A DNA stretch of 64,000 nucleotides from Pomphorhynchus laevis (GCA_012934845.2 WNNJ02001361.1:62001-126000); one strand, 5' to 3'; shown: positions 21,901 through 33,890, counted from the first letter of the stretch. Notes: generated by a model not told the origin, from the letters alone. A program made the numbers and translations.

Positions 21901-22384
21901 GCGCACCTATCCAAACGATTTCGCAAAATGCACTAACGCTTTCTTTGAAACCTGTTTCGCATTTTGATTTCAATGTTTCTTCATATGCATCAGAAGTAGT
22001 TCTAAATGCACCTATACCGTTCTCTTTATCCTTTTCTTTTTTGCTTTCTTCCCCGTTCTTCACAGGTGATTCGCACAAACTGCTTTCAAGTGAGCATGTT
22101 GAAGATTTTAGTGAAAAATAGTCTCGCGCACTATAGAAGCTACATGCTGCATCTGAGTCAATGTCATATATAGTTTCCTTAGAATCGCTACTCGATGTGT
22201 TAAAACTTTTAAAATTATTGTCAATGACGAAAAACGATTTTGCACAACAACATGGCTTACTATTATTATTACTAAGGGCCAAGGTTGTAGTGCTATTTTC
22301 TACCGAATTACAGTTATCTTTGCAGTCAGATGTGCAGTAGCAGTTTTCAAAGCTAGAAGAACATCTTTTTATTTCATTAGTCAT
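18956..22384 (-). CDS. Large uncharacterised protein, single coding exon, 1142 aa
   Basis: A 3429-nt frame stays open in AT-rich DNA, which strongly argues for selection. The start ATG at 22384 has an A-rich leader (aacaATG). A 3' splice-like site, gatttcag, lies about 90 nt upstream (exon start about 22477), so a 5' non-coding exon may exist. The protein is hydrophilic and rich in Ser, Asn, Lys and Arg. The N terminus is Cys-rich (Cys 8, 15, 17, 21, 25, and CCC at 45-47), and one moderately hydrophobic patch, AFCEIVWIGAQQCGSHV, lies near 152-168. There is no signal peptide, no transmembrane helix and no domain that I recognise. Long disordered, Ser/Thr-rich stretches suggest a regulatory or scaffold role, but that is only a guess. 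A polyadenylation signal follows at 18728. It converges with the TRF2-like gene. Confidence 0.8.
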   Translation of the reverse strand: MTNEIKRCSSSFENCYCTSDCKDNCNSVENSTTTLALSNNNSKPCCCAKSFFVIDNNFKSFNTSSSDSKETIYDIDSDAACSFYSARDYFSLKSSTCSLESSLCESPVKNGEESKKEKDKENGIGAFRTTSDAYEETLKSKCETGFKESVSAFCEIVWIGAQQCGSHVQLSTTTRCAKSEIRKLIDRTSKSNKTMLFNKNCADSSKTRINSNARINDHIPNENVGAIEDQLADDRNIDEVAYFGSEIEFIMNRFRNRTVSEIYPIGYRISNKVRKLRERPHSWPNDRHINQQQRCNESICKVKRLTNDDNCQVSQVIEHLTLCASINDWEQCYSKKSIMDPIQHDDVIRQNKLITKRNIEVTSSGDIKESMLTEDETFDHDDSQEIYADRYNNMNTRLVTDLEISNKLAANEDCMIVNRRDILMKEDDDLQRLHRAHKSKKTMQTIESEHSPTSKEYNFMKTSDNIKWRNEINKKHDKLKLFQVKAMVNRYECNGLNLALPDSSTDQSDNSEARIDNIELIKENDKSYFDKVTRNHEHDILISNRHCSSDHKVNIEAKIFHNVKSYNNHESSLTATAQLQSNLAADIQSTQSNKGSTQYDSPGVVKRMVKVFSNNNNDTGDKVANGKIFNRSSLQPYVDNSLGDYQSKVTRSKSLWSSHKDEPRRVTSSTLRAPSSRRQYKADDSPDNSIIITNVNSAISVCVSERYNNNDLNHHVDSGNIDTQSEKSQDIHHIRSSSNRRKSESPLNNNCTNKVTCNGVSKASEPCIDKNFTVKLFPKHSFSISSKYSGTNSYHSNISNSKQHVLQSVNKNVKVDINRNSNEVDILGRHYSCSTRKQYTNISSVNAVTNVNKCLERRHVSNINEPIRRSANNRAVNVTDTSNSGHDNGGHIGYMVCCDYSNRLAKQQHRSAYVNSESLLKSNRRKRITLYDDFCYNKHKDNSSEPEHYYSPLSVWKNTREKYTSSSVFKNYRNTNYLGSNCCGAGKLRKEDDNNKRYLGKCRSADITVKSRPYLRLIDDNNSYYKSNKSVLLINAADIANELHYNNGLDFKKEKMSFNSHREIYCNNNVKDISNVTTDVSITAKLPTYKHCSNSDKARNLKGPIPLAKSFSSNRDKSSKSFLKLSLQDGRRYRAVTVETIS

Positions 22385-22477
22385 TGTTGTTTTATGGACA
22401 AGGCGTATATTTACTATAAGTCCATTTACGTGGAAAATTACCGTATAACGATGATCTGTTTGTTTTTTTATAATTGC

Positions 22478-23520
22478 CTGAAATCGCGTTGCTGGCTACT
22501 TGCTTATTGAACAGAACAACTACCTAAAATATCAAGAAAAACTACGTTAATATTAAAATTAAAATAATTAAAATTTATGTAATTTGAATATAATAATAGT
22601 CGTTACAAACCATTATCATAATAATAAGGATTTTCTTAAGAATTATACAACCGATAACTAACTAAAAATAAAAACATGCAAACCATGATCGAAATGGCAT
22701 TTACAAATATGAACAAGTGGTAGCAATATGCTGTAAGGTTGATAATAATATATCCATGGATCTGTTTTATTATCCATTTCACGATAGTTATTTAATATTT
22801 ACGCAATAAGTTTTACTAAGAATAAATATTCGACTATCATTTATATGACTTCGATTTTTACGGATTAACACGGCAGCTCTTCACATTTCGCATTTTACTT
22901 GATAAAATTATTAAAATATACTTGCAACAGTGTTTTAATGTTTATATGAAAAATAATCCTGTTTGCCCTACTGATAAAAGTAGCGTTCACGCTACTGATG
23001 AATGAGGAAGAAGACTAAGTATTTTAGTAATGAAGAAAATTTTGGATCATGAAGGAAAAACTATACAGCTTCTGTATACTGTTCTAATTGGCGATTATTT
23101 CGAATTTGAGATAAGCGCACACGCTTTAAATAAGGGCGTTTTCGTCAAGGGTCGGTACTAAGACGATATCATACTCTCTGGACTGTAGATATGGTTGGGA
23201 CTGAAGACATAGATAACTTAATATGAATGAGCATGTGGGCCAGATATCGTTGTTAATTAATTTACTGAATAAAAATAGTACCTGAGTATGTTTAGATGTA
23301 GAAACAACAGAAGCAGAAAAAGCATCGAGAAATAATAAGGGACAAAGTTGATAATATAAGTCTTGTAAACGATTATTTTATATCTTTTTATGTTACAAAT
23401 TTGTTTGCTTATGTTTTATCTCAATGTTTTATATATAATAAAACTAAAGATAATTGCTTTCCCGGCAATATGGTCACTGTGGAATCAAACGAAGTGCATG
23501 TAAACCAGCATATTCATAAA
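22478..23520. other. Upstream region of the 1142-aa gene, nothing recognised
   Basis: AT-rich, with a less AT-rich block at about 23070-23250 that has no recognised frame. The promoter and any 5' exon of the minus-strand gene should lie here but cannot be placed. Confidence 0.35.
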
Positions 23521-24384
23521 ATTAGATTATATCAGATAATTGAATCTACGTATTTAATACAATATTTAAATTAAAATTAAAGACAACTAATTATAAATAA
23601 TAAATAATTATATAAAATTTATAAAGTTAATATTTTTATAACAATAAAAGTTATTATTAAAATTTATAATATAAGTCAATTTTTTGAATTGACTAATAAG
23701 TAATAAACGATGTATCAGAATAAGGATTATAGGTCATCAGGATGAACTGCTATGTTATCAAGTTACAGTCCCTATTCCTTGACCCGACATAGCAGCGGAG
23801 ACAAATGTATGCTAATGACGTATTTCCTCTGATGTAATTTGATTATATAGTATATTATTCTAATGCAAAGTATATTATCCATCCTTAAAATTTTCTGCTT
23901 AAGAGATTAAATTTATTTTTAATAATGTTTTGTGTTGATTAATATCTTTTATTATGTTCTGTTTGATTTTATTTTTATAGTAACCTAGTTTAAAATATGC
24001 ATCTATTGAATTATTTAAATGATTCTTATGGTATGCATGAATGCTAATGCAAAAATATGTTTCTTGTAAATTTGAATATGTCATCTTTACGATATAAATT
24101 AATAGTAGTTTTAGTTAATGTTAATTTAATGCTCATATCTAGATATATATCTTCCTTAGCAATAATATTGGTTTTATTAAGAATGAGACTACTTGTATAA
24201 ATTTGTTCACTTATTGAATATAAATTATTAGAGTTAAATACACAATATCATCAATATATCGAAACAGATATTTCATATCTTTATATAATTTAGATTTAGT
24301 TTTTACACAGTTATGAACAAATTCATATTCTATAAAGCTTAAAAATAAGTCAGCTATAATTGGGCTACTATTATAGGCTGCTAT

Positions 24385-26282
24385 AATTTCCAAAGCGGAC
24401 AAAGATACTGAATAATTTCTATTTTGAAATTTTGAAGCAGGATCAAAAACAAATTCGTTTTTAGATTTCGCTAGTTACCTGAAGAATCATCAGAAAAGCA
24501 AAACACAATTTGCTCCAGAAAATTATGAAATAAAAACGACATCATGTTGTTGACTCACTTAGTCAAATATCACATACAAACTACAACAGATTGTCGACTC
24601 ACTTAATCAAACATCACATATAAGATTTTTTCTCGTTTAAAAAATATTTTGAACTTTTGTCTTTCTTCAATATTTGTCTTATGCCTTCAGAACCAATAAT
24701 GTTTTGTTTTTCAAATATAGCAAGCAGTAACTAGCTAAATTAAAAAATTTATTTGTTTTTGTTGATTTTGCTTCAAAAGTTCTAAATTAAAAAATGGATG
24801 TTAACGAGTTATAAATAATTCATTTTCTTCTTCCTGATCTGCTCTATGGGCTTTAATTTAATAATACGAATCAAATAATAATTTCTTTAATTAAATAATA
24901 CAAAATAGCTAAATGTAGCAATTGTCAACAAATTATTAAAAGTAAATTTTACTTATTCAGTGAAGATTTAATGAATGGATAATAAATAATTTTCATTATG
25001 TCAGATAGACAAATTATAATAGGTGTGATGTTAACGCATAGTAAATGTATAGTGAGGATGCATTTGTTTCGCTACTGTGTTGACCGATAAGCAAAGACCG
25101 ACGCCTCTTAAAATGATCTCTTAAAATGACAATCATCATAAAAACTTTTCCTCATTCTAACAAATGCGTACGACATATTATTAATCTATTTATAAAATAT
25201 TAAATTATATAAATTTCTTTTTATATAGTACAATATATATAGTTTCTCGTTAAATAAAATGCAGGTTTGAGTGTTTATTATTTGTAAAAATACAGATACC
25301 CATGGGATATCGGTAATTGGCTGTATTAAACTATAAGTTATATATAATGTTGACTACATAGATTAAACTGTAGCCGGGCGCTGGAGTACCAATATACCTC
25401 TTAAGTAATAATGTACACCGCCAAAACAAGGAGTTAAATGTTATTTAAAACATTTTGCTCTCGAAACGAGCTTCATTAATTGTGTGCATTTATATCCAAG
25501 AAATTTTAATTTTTTAAACCAGTCTTGAATATATATGTACATATATAACTTGATTGCATCTGTGAGCTGAATTCTTCTTGTTGTGGAACGACATTATTCT
25601 CACAGGTATTGTTCCTATTTTTAATAGATACAACAGGACGCTACTAATAAGCTTGGGTGAGTATCATCAGCTGCTGACCCAGACCTAGATTTTACGTTTT
25701 GACTCTTATAATCTGTTTACTCCGTACACTGGTGCTGGTTAGATTCGAACTGAGGACGTCTGTACCGCGATTCAACGTTACATCCACTAGGCTGGCTGAT
25801 CCAGTGATATAGATATACATTTATGTACATTATTTTTGGTGGGGTATCGTATTCTAAAGATCTATTAGAAACCTAATAGGTTTTTAATAGATTTTCTAAT
25901 ATATTTTCTATATATAGTAGTTACATTTTCACCGTCGCCCAGGATCTGTCTGATGATTGCTACCGAAATATATACGGAATTAAATTCACTGGAAATAATC
26001 AACCAAGAATTTATTTTACGGCGTTCCGCTTTACCGAAAGCTTCTTCTAATTGCAATCAAATTGAACAATTTAAACTTTTTCTAGAAAAAGTTCTAATTG
26101 TCTAATCTGATTACGATCTGAAACCCTTGTACAAAGTTTGTTTTTTATTACAAAAGCCCATGTAGAATCAGCATCTAACCCACTGCTTTAGTAAACATAT
26201 TACGCTGAAAGGTTTGCGCATACGTAATAAAATGTCAGTTTAAAAAGCACTAGTTGAGCCTGTTGTATTTATTCCTTTTGTC
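24385..26282. mobile_element. Composite insertion inside permuted Penelope copy 2
   Basis: The insertion begins with a Penelope terminus arm (24415-24510) like the palindrome at 16130-16325. Next comes a short tandem duplication (24545-24625). AT-rich DNA and a tRNA-derived SINE (about 25590-25805, minus) follow. A CTGATGA...GAAAT hammerhead remnant lies at 25950-25969. The host element resumes at 26283. At least two elements seem to be involved. Confidence 0.55.
25590..25805 (-). mobile_element. tRNA-derived SINE with hammerhead remnant
   Basis: The minus strand shows a polymerase III type promoter: A box CAGCCTAGTGG (complement of about 25785-25795) and B box AGTTCGAATCT (complement of 25741-25751), about 32 nt apart as in tRNA genes. 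The CCA end and cloverleaf are not intact, so it is not a tRNA gene. Downstream on the same strand, CTGATGA is present but the GAAAC box is lost, reminiscent of schistosome Sm-alpha elements, which combine a tRNA-like promoter and a hammerhead. The 3' limit is uncertain. Confidence 0.65.
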
Positions 26283-28239
26283 TGTTCTAATAATTCTTTT
26301 GTAGAATTAATACTGAAATAGTGTTTTTATCCAGTATTAATTTCGATTATCCTACAATATTTTTTGAAGTGTGCTTTAATTACTTCAAGTATTTTATTCA
26401 TATAAACCGAAAGCGGGTTTAATGTACATTTAAAAGCACTACATATGAACCCAGTTTTTATTGGATTTTTATGTAATTTTGGATTCCAATGTAATATAGG
26501 TATAGTTTTATTATCTGATTTAATTTTTATACCCTTCTTATCCATTATAGAACAGTGACTTGTAATAATTGTTTCTAAACTTAACTCACTACGTTCATAT
26601 GTTGGATTTACATTTAAATCATTAGAATTAACTCTTTCACTAGTATATCATAATAAAGCTTTTTGCATATGAAGACAAAGTTATTACTAGCTTTATCAAT
26701 AGTTGTTATTATATAGTTATGCTTTAATTTAGTAAGTTCTGTATACATATCTTTATTAATTTGATCTTTCCTTTTATAATTGTTTGTCATTTTAATTTTC
26801 TCTCTAATTTTATCTAATATATAAGTTTTCCAAATGTTTATCTTTGATGTATTTAAGCTTTTACTATTAATCAACTTATCAAAGTAAGCATTTAAGTCAT
26901 TATATAACGAATTGTAAATTTTATTTCTATTGTTATTATTATTTAATTTATATTCATACCCTTATGATAGCAGCTTTCTTAATTCACAATTTTAAATTAA
27001 TTCTGGATTATGAGTGCATATATGCTCATTTATTTTATCAGAATTAAGACTTTTGCAATTGCATTCTATTTTTTAATGTTTATAATATCATCATTCCATA
27101 TAGTTTTCAATTCTTTATTATAATTACAAATATTTCGTCCTAATGGCGGTAACTGCTTATATCTTATTTTTGGAATATATTTACTTAAATCTGATCCTAT
27201 TATTTCTTTACTTTTAGAATTATTTAAAAGTCAGGCTATATTTATGTTATTTATACATTTATTAATATAGTTTATGGTTAATATATAATTTCTATTGTTA
27301 TTATTAACATTTAATGTACGATTATAGTATTTTGTATTACAATAGCTGTCTATTATATAACTTAGCATATCATAGTCGTTAATTAATTTTTGATTTATTG
27401 AGCATAGGATATCTTTAGAAAAACTTTTTATATTTACATAAAGAATATTCAGCTTATTATCTCTTAAAAATTGTTTTAATATTTCTAATTGTTCATGTAT
27501 ATACTTAACTTTTTTAATATTTTTAAGTCTATTTATCTTATTCCTTTTATCACCATGACTTCTTGGTTTGCGTTTAACCTGATTGATATAATATAGTTGT
27601 TTATTATGTATTATACTACTTCTGCCCATTCCTTGTACCAAGTCATTCAATCCTTATGGATACATGGAATTAAGCGCTTTAATCCAAAAATCTTCTCTTT
27701 CTAATAGATTTTGATTTAATATTGCCTTATTTTCTTCAATAAGATGTTCTAAAATAAATAATTTACAGTATGACATATCATGTCCTATTAATCTCATATG
27801 TTTATGAAATATAGTTTGACTATTATGCTGTATATTATATGTGTTGCCTAAACCTAGTTTTTAACATTTATATGTTTTCTTAATATATTGTAATCTACAT
27901 GTACACTGTATTAGATACACTACACCTGCGGTATTGCGGTTACAATTATTATTAATATTTAATGAAAAACATTTGTTTGTCGTATTACTTATAATACAAT
28001 TATTATTTATAACATCACAAACTATACAATTTTTCTGTTACATTTGAAAGATCTAAAATTAAAATCATTAGTACTTACGTATTTTTCCAATATGGTTGAG
28101 TACATGTAACTTTTAAGTCATAATTTTTAACGTTGCTTTTCGTTGTCGCCATCTAGTTTAGTTGACTCAGACTAAACTTACAACGGGCCGTCCAGTAGCA
28201 TCTGACAGGAGCTGCCCTGCATAAGGCAGTTGTAGGCTA

Positions 28240-29300
28240 GAAAAAGATCTATAAAGATCAACCACCTTCACTCCAATGTGAATAAATTGTGAATAATTTC
28301 AGCGAACTGAAGTTCACAATTTCTAAACCTGACAATGGAAAAATTACATTTCTGAACGTTTACATCTATAAAGATCCCTCAGGCATCTGGCAAATGACAC
28401 TACACCATAAGTTTGATTAAACTCGATCAATCATTCACACCAGCAGTGCCCATGCGCAAAAAATGAAACGCCTAGTAATCCATAATGAGTTCATATGAGC
28501 CAAGAAAATATTTTCGACTAAATTGGAATATGAACAGACCGTTGAATACATGCAACTTGAATTCAAACGTCGCTGATATCATAATCGTTTAATCAAAAGA
28601 CTGCTAACAGATGTAGGAAAGATCAATCGAACAGATATACTAAGAGAAAATGGATCTTCTACCGTTACAAATGACAAATGACACTGGAAAACAATAACTA
28701 AAGAAGTATTTTGTGCATTCACATGTCACCAATCACTGCAAAATTTACAAAAAGATATTATGATAATCATAAGTAGACTACCATCAGAACTTAAACAAAA
28801 CATACTGACACCACTAATAGCATATCGTGGAGGACGCTCTATCCGTGATAGAGTTGAAGACGTTCTGGTCTTCAACCAGAACTGAAGCTCAACATAAAAA
28901 TATCAGCCAGGAATGCAATACATCACGCTGCAAAAACAGGATCCACGTAAAAGGTTTACGGACAGCTCAACTTCATGACGGAATGCTGTGTATATTTACA
29001 TGAGTGTACATGCTGTAAGGCTCAATATATGGGCAGACGGTATCAACCTTCAACATAAGGGCAAATAATAGGAGAGCAGACATTAAAGCTAAACTAGTAA
29101 ACAATGACGGGGCAGTTAGACACATTCTCGAGAATCTTAATCAGATTATGACTACAATAATGGTAGTGCAAACAGCATACGTCAATTGAAAAAAGCATAT
29201 CAAAAGTGCTACTGGATCGGACAAATGATAACCGAAGAAAGTCTAAATACAGAACATAACTTAATGTTGTAAAAGTGGTGCTAATTCTTTCCTGTCAATG
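28240..29300 (+). mobile_element. Canonical Penelope-like element, 5'-truncated, with C-terminal GIY-YIG (broken)
   Basis: On the + strand the order is reverse transcriptase end and then GIY-YIG. The segment FLNVYIYKDPSGIW (about 28350-28390) is the post-catalytic strand. PLIAYRGGRSIRDRVEDVLV (about 28810-28870) is the conserved Penelope linker AYRRGRNLRD. A GIY-YIG nuclease starts at 28987 with CVYLHEC, CC and AQYMGRR. The gene is broken in several places. It belongs to a different lineage from the permuted elements next to it, and its 3' end recurs at 33590-33830. Confidence 0.75.
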
Positions 29301-29364
29301 TGGAAGTAGTTATGCTTTATATTAGATCTGTGATCTGTGCCTATTTTCGTTTTGCTTTTCACAA

Positions 29365-29394
29365 AAGAAGATGTGATCAGTAGATCATGGAATC
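29365..29394 (+). ncRNA. Degenerate hammerhead after the Penelope 3' end
   Basis: AGAAGA (29366-29371) replaces the CTGAAGA box, a stem TGATC/GATCA with AGTA loop (29374-29387) is intact, and GAATC stands for GAAAC. It lies just past the 3' end of the canonical Penelope element, as in published Penelope elements. It is probably inactive. Confidence 0.55.
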
Positions 29395-29447
29395 GGTGAT
29401 GATGATCCGTTAATAGATTCTTTCATTTATTTTATCAATTTTGATAG

Positions 29448-29722
29448 ATCATACAAGGTGATTTCGCAGCAGAAACTAGCAACAGTATCATTCCTTCATT
29501 ACTCTCAACCCCATACACCTTGGCTCACATTATTCCATATTTTAGCCTGACATATTGATATTGTTTCTTCGATCTGTATTGATTTGAACCTAGGTTATTT
29601 CGAAACAATATCAATATGTTATGCTAAATTATGACATAATGTCAGTCGAGGTATATGGTTCAGGAGTAGTGAAGTAATGATACCGTAGCTGGTTTATGCT
29701 GCGGAATCCCCTTGTGTCATCT
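29448..29722. repeat. Inverted pair of a dispersed less AT-rich repeat
   Basis: Arms at about 29448-29568 and 29602-29722 are reverse complements with scattered mismatches and a spacer of about 33 bp. The right arm (gtagctggtttatgc...) resembles the repeat at 40960-41110 and 41393-41545, so one dispersed family occurs here as a head-to-head pair. Confidence 0.7.
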
Positions 29723-29729
29723 AACAAAA

Positions 29730-31380
29730 TGGATTATATATAGTTAGTTTTGAATAATATAGTTATTAAAAATATTATTACTATATTATAATATAGTTAT
29801 ATAACAATATTATATAAATATAACTATTTGTATTATAATATGATGTAGAAAAATAATATTAATAGTATTTTGTAGAAAATGCAGCTAGTTATTATCATAT
29901 TTTAATTTAACATGTATATTTTGGATGTGTATCATGTGTGCACCAAATTTATTCATATAAAAAATAAAAACAAACTTAATGGCAGTTGTATTGAAGTTCT
30001 TCTGTGAGTTTGATAATATACTTACATCGAAACAACATCCGAAGTTGCAATCTACATAGATAGACATTTCGGGTATTTGTTGCTACTTCTCCAAAAGATA
30101 AACTTATTCATAGTTTCATGAGTTTTGTGAAATCGCATACACAAATTCAAATGTTATCTTTATGTGAATGTAATATATATAATATGAATGTTCATTTTGT
30201 CACTTTTCTACTCGATAGACTCAATTTTGCAATTAATGTTCTCCTACTTTTTCTACTACTTTGAAAACTATATGCAAGGATTCACTGTATTTTTATGACT
30301 AAGGATTTTGCTACACCATTCCGTAAGTTTTCATTTTTAAAGTCGTTAACGTGATTCAATCTTGCAATGGTGCATTGTGAAAAAAATGTTTAAATGCCTA
30401 CAATAAAATACATTTATATTTCTCCTTATGTCGGTAAATAGATGTATTTATCGTCTCTGTTGTTTATACCACAGTTTTGTTGTAAATTAGTAAACATTTT
30501 ACTTACTTTTCCATTACATATCAACATAGTTATAAGCCATAGTTGTTCAACTATATCAACGTGTTTTTAAATAACTTTTTTCTAGCTTTACTTTAATTTC
30601 CAATAAACCATCGTATTCTTTAAGCTACTTCGTCAACGTGCTTTCAAATATTTTTCCTGATTTTACTGATTTTCGATGAACCATCGTATTCTTTCAACCC
30701 AGCATATTACATACTCGACTGCAGCACATATCTTAGCTATGGATGCATAATGATGAAACCCAAGTCTCATTAAAGGAACCTGATCAAATTTTTAAAATTC
30801 ATTTTCTGATGAAGTAAATGCTATGATATCGTAGCTATCATGATGTCTCAATAAAAATTGTTTTAATGACAAACAATGTATTTTTACATAATAAACCATA
30901 TTTTCAAGTGATGTGAAACAATCCCAATATATATGAAACGGTCATAAATATTACATTTTTATTATGTTAAAAATGCAAATATTTGTTAAGATATTTGTTG
31001 TGGATCATAAATTAGCATTTTGCTTATATTTTTAGGTGTTTTGGTTATGAAACTATAAAAAATTGTACTTCTACTTTACACAAAATCAAATATGCCATCT
31101 ATGGTCAAGCCAATTACTGTTTCTATTCAAAGTCTTTAATTCATATTATCTTTGATAAGTTGCCAAACAAATTTTTTCATTTAATCAAATATTCAAATCA
31201 GGTGTCGGTCTTAAAAAATCACGTGGTAGTACGTAACTCATTATGTTTACTAAATCAAAAACGTCAAGCTCGAATATTGTCATTTTTGTTATTAATATTG
31301 GTAAATTTCATCTAGATGCACTCATAGTACTATTAAGATATATATACTGTATATAAAAAATATCAGACCGAAGAATAAAA
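29730..31380. other. AT-rich DNA, nothing recognised
   Basis: No convincing frame, repeat or RNA signal is seen on either strand. Confidence 0.4.
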
Positions 31381-31980
31381 TCTTTACTTAACGTTTTGTC
31401 TAAACAGATTTTTCAATTTAAAATAACGGCCTTAGGAACCCTTAGCATCAGTGCATCGGCTTTTTTGCAGCTCCTAAGCAAACAATAAGTCCGGTCGACC
31501 GGAGATAAACGAGTAATGAGTTTCCTCATGCAGCGAATTAACGCAGCGATGCAACGAGAAAATACAGCTTGTTTCGCGGAGTCGACAGACGAATCATCGC
31601 TATATTTCTAATAAACTGTATTTCTTTATGACTGCATTTTCTATTTTTTAGTTATATAATAAATTGAATTTAAAATAAGAACACATTAAATAGTTTAAAA
31701 TAACAAATAATGTTATAATGAACAAAACAAATCATTAAAAGATAGATTTACAAGCGCAGGAAAAGTGAATAGAAATGGATAAATCAAGGACGTAAATAAT
31801 AGTTATTGTGTGAACCTATAATATGCATATTGTTAGTCAGTTGAATATCTCTAGAATTGCATCCATTTCTTTTATTTAGAATAATATAATTGATCTATTA
31901 TGATACGATTTGTTATTAGATGTGTTTCATGTACTTAGATTTAAGATTGAAATATCCGTTTAGACAAAACATTAAATAAA
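31381..31980. repeat. Short inverted termini around a 530-bp interior
   Basis: About 33 bp at 31381-31413 are the reverse complement of 31948-31980 (shared core gttttgtctaaac). The interior includes a less AT-rich block (31430-31590) with a 12-base palindrome, CCGGTCGACCGG. No transposase is present. It could be a non-autonomous element or paired Penelope termini. Confidence 0.45.
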
Positions 31981-32940
31981 GTTGTTGTGCTTTAAGCAAG
32001 TGTTTGCGAGTTTACAATATATTTACAATACAATCGAATGTGAGTTTAGGGAGACAATGTAACAGTACAAGAATATCCTACCTATTCCAAAAGAACTAAA
32101 ATCAGTACAATATAGAATTTTTACTGTACTTCGAAGAATAACACATCTCTCAAACAACGTTTAGATTTCGAAAAATAAATTCGTGCCAATTCCAATTCAG
32201 TAAACATTTTATTTCCTTGATCGTCGGAAGTTGGAAATTTTGGACATTTTCCTTTTGGCGCATCCAACATTTTCAATTTTTCTAACATATTATACTATTT
32301 TACATTGAGCATCAACTCTATAGAAATTAGAATTAATTTAGTAAAAAATAGTTTTATTATTTTAGCGAAAAATGCGATGAAGTCATATCTTCATCAACGT
32401 GAAATTAAAAACATATTTTCCTTTATATTTAAATTTGTAATGCGCTCTGGTCAGAAGTAATGATTTTATCGAAATTTTCTTTGCTAACAGAAGTATTTTA
32501 AATTTCGATTTACTAAAAATATCAATGCAATTAGGTATATTTATCATTGCATTTATGGAATCTCTAAGAATTTGTAGTTATTCTGGATTAAATATTTATT
32601 TACACAACATCCATTTTGACAATAATGATCGGCTTTTATTAAATAAAAATATGAAATTTTAATTTTCAGATCCGGAAGAATTTAATGAAATAATAATAAT
32701 TTCAATACAAATAATTATATGCTTATAATTTAAATAATCATATGCTTATTTAAAGTCATCAATTATTTAAATTATGTATTCAAGCATATCACCACATTTA
32801 CTACACTTAAATATTTATTAAAACCTTGTTTCCTCTTTTATTGGTTTTAATCCTCATTTAATCCCCTTTTATGCCATTTATCCTCTTTTATCACATTTAT
32901 CACTTTAACTCTCTTTATAACTTCCATTTATCATATAACG
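31981..32940. other. AT-rich DNA, nothing recognised
   Basis: A pyrimidine-leaning stretch at about 32830-32960 is the only compositional feature. Confidence 0.35.
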
Positions 32941-32974
32941 CCACTTTTCCTTATAACTCCAATAAATGATAAAT

Positions 32975-33181
32975 TTAGTTATCTTGAATTATTATAAGTT
33001 CGGTTCTCTTGAATTCTTTCTCCGATGGGATAAATGACAGACCAAGTGATAGAGATTCTGCCTGATTGCTTGTAAGTATTGTGTCCAATATATTAACAAC
33101 GTTATCCGTATGATCATGTTCTTTGAGTTTCCATCGATATATTCGTTTGAAATATCTTATTGCTGATAGATGCAATGACAT
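32975..33181 (-). pseudogene. Penelope-like ORF N-terminal fragment
   Basis: The minus-strand peptide contains NVVNILDTILTSNQAESLSL and then GLSFIPSE. This resembles the region before the reverse transcriptase of canonical Penelope elements (NLS..L...E..VLSKGL.FIPTP). No reverse transcriptase follows, so it is an isolated fragment. Confidence 0.55.
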
Positions 33182-33589
33182 AAGTTGTGATTTGGTGACA
33201 TTTGATCAGGTAATCGCATTAATTTTCCGAAATTTCGCACGAAGTAACGGAGTATGTAGTGACTCATTAATATGACCATGAATATTTTTAAATGCAGTCT
33301 AGTGAAACTGCCGTAGTACTGCCGTCATTTAAAGTTCACATCGCTTGATTGATTTTTTGCCAACAGTTTTGAAATTTATCAATATTAACAGACGTGTTCT
33401 TCCGTATGGGTAATCCTTTAGGAGTAATATGTTTACTGGTGAAGTAGGTTAGATGCTAATATTTAAAAAAAGTTTGTTTTGTCATCATTTACCCTTATCG
33501 AGATTGAAGATCTAATGCAAATATTATCTGTAATCATGATATTAAACTTAGTTAGGCACATAGGTTTTTCATGTGCCTAACTGTTCGGT

Positions 33590-33890
33590 GTAGTTAGGCA
33601 ATGCTCGAGAACCCTAATCACATTATGATTACAACCCAGAATAGCTAAAACATCAAACGTTAATCTAAGAAAGCATCTCAAAAGTGCTATTGGATCGGAC
33701 AAATGATGACCGAATAAAGTATAAATGCAAAACATAACATAAAGTTGAAAAGTGGTGCTAATTCTTTCGTGTCAATGTGGACGTAATTAGCTTTATAAAA
33801 GATTTGTGCAAATTTTCGTTTTGTTTTTCACTTATAAATGGTAGTAAAACCCGAAGCTTTGAAATAAAATATACACCCTTGTTGCTTGAT
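33590..33890 (+). mobile_element. Penelope-like 3' end fragment
   Basis: From 33595 to about 33830 it matches the end of the element at 29120-29360: gctattggatcggacaaatg and the block ending near tttcgttttg. The downstream segment gaagctttgaaataaaa looks like the tail of a decayed hammerhead. Confidence 0.7.

Larger units (their letters stand above)
23525..28215 (-). mobile_element. Permuted Penelope-like element, copy 2
   Basis: It is collinear with copy 1 from the 5' leader (about 28215) through the GIY-YIG region (27660-28050, with VYLIQC and a preceding CxR in place of CxC), linker (27231-27650), reverse transcriptase start with HWNPKLHK (26327-26545), the SSPIIADLF and FRYIDDIVYL motifs (24211-24402), C-terminal region and 3' UTR (23525-24000). 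An insertion of about 1.9 kb (24385-26282) splits the reverse transcriptase. It is broken in several places, at similar divergence to copy 1. Copy 1 lacks this insertion, and copy 2 lacks the L2 LINE and the 180-bp insertion of copy 1, so these events followed the dispersal of the family. Confidence 0.78.

Noticed and set aside
19710-22121. Plus-strand frames inside the 1142-aa gene
   Set aside because: Short antisense shadows of the long minus-strand frame.
25735-25805. Genuine tRNA gene on the minus strand
   Set aside because: Same reasoning: promoter boxes without a complete cloverleaf.
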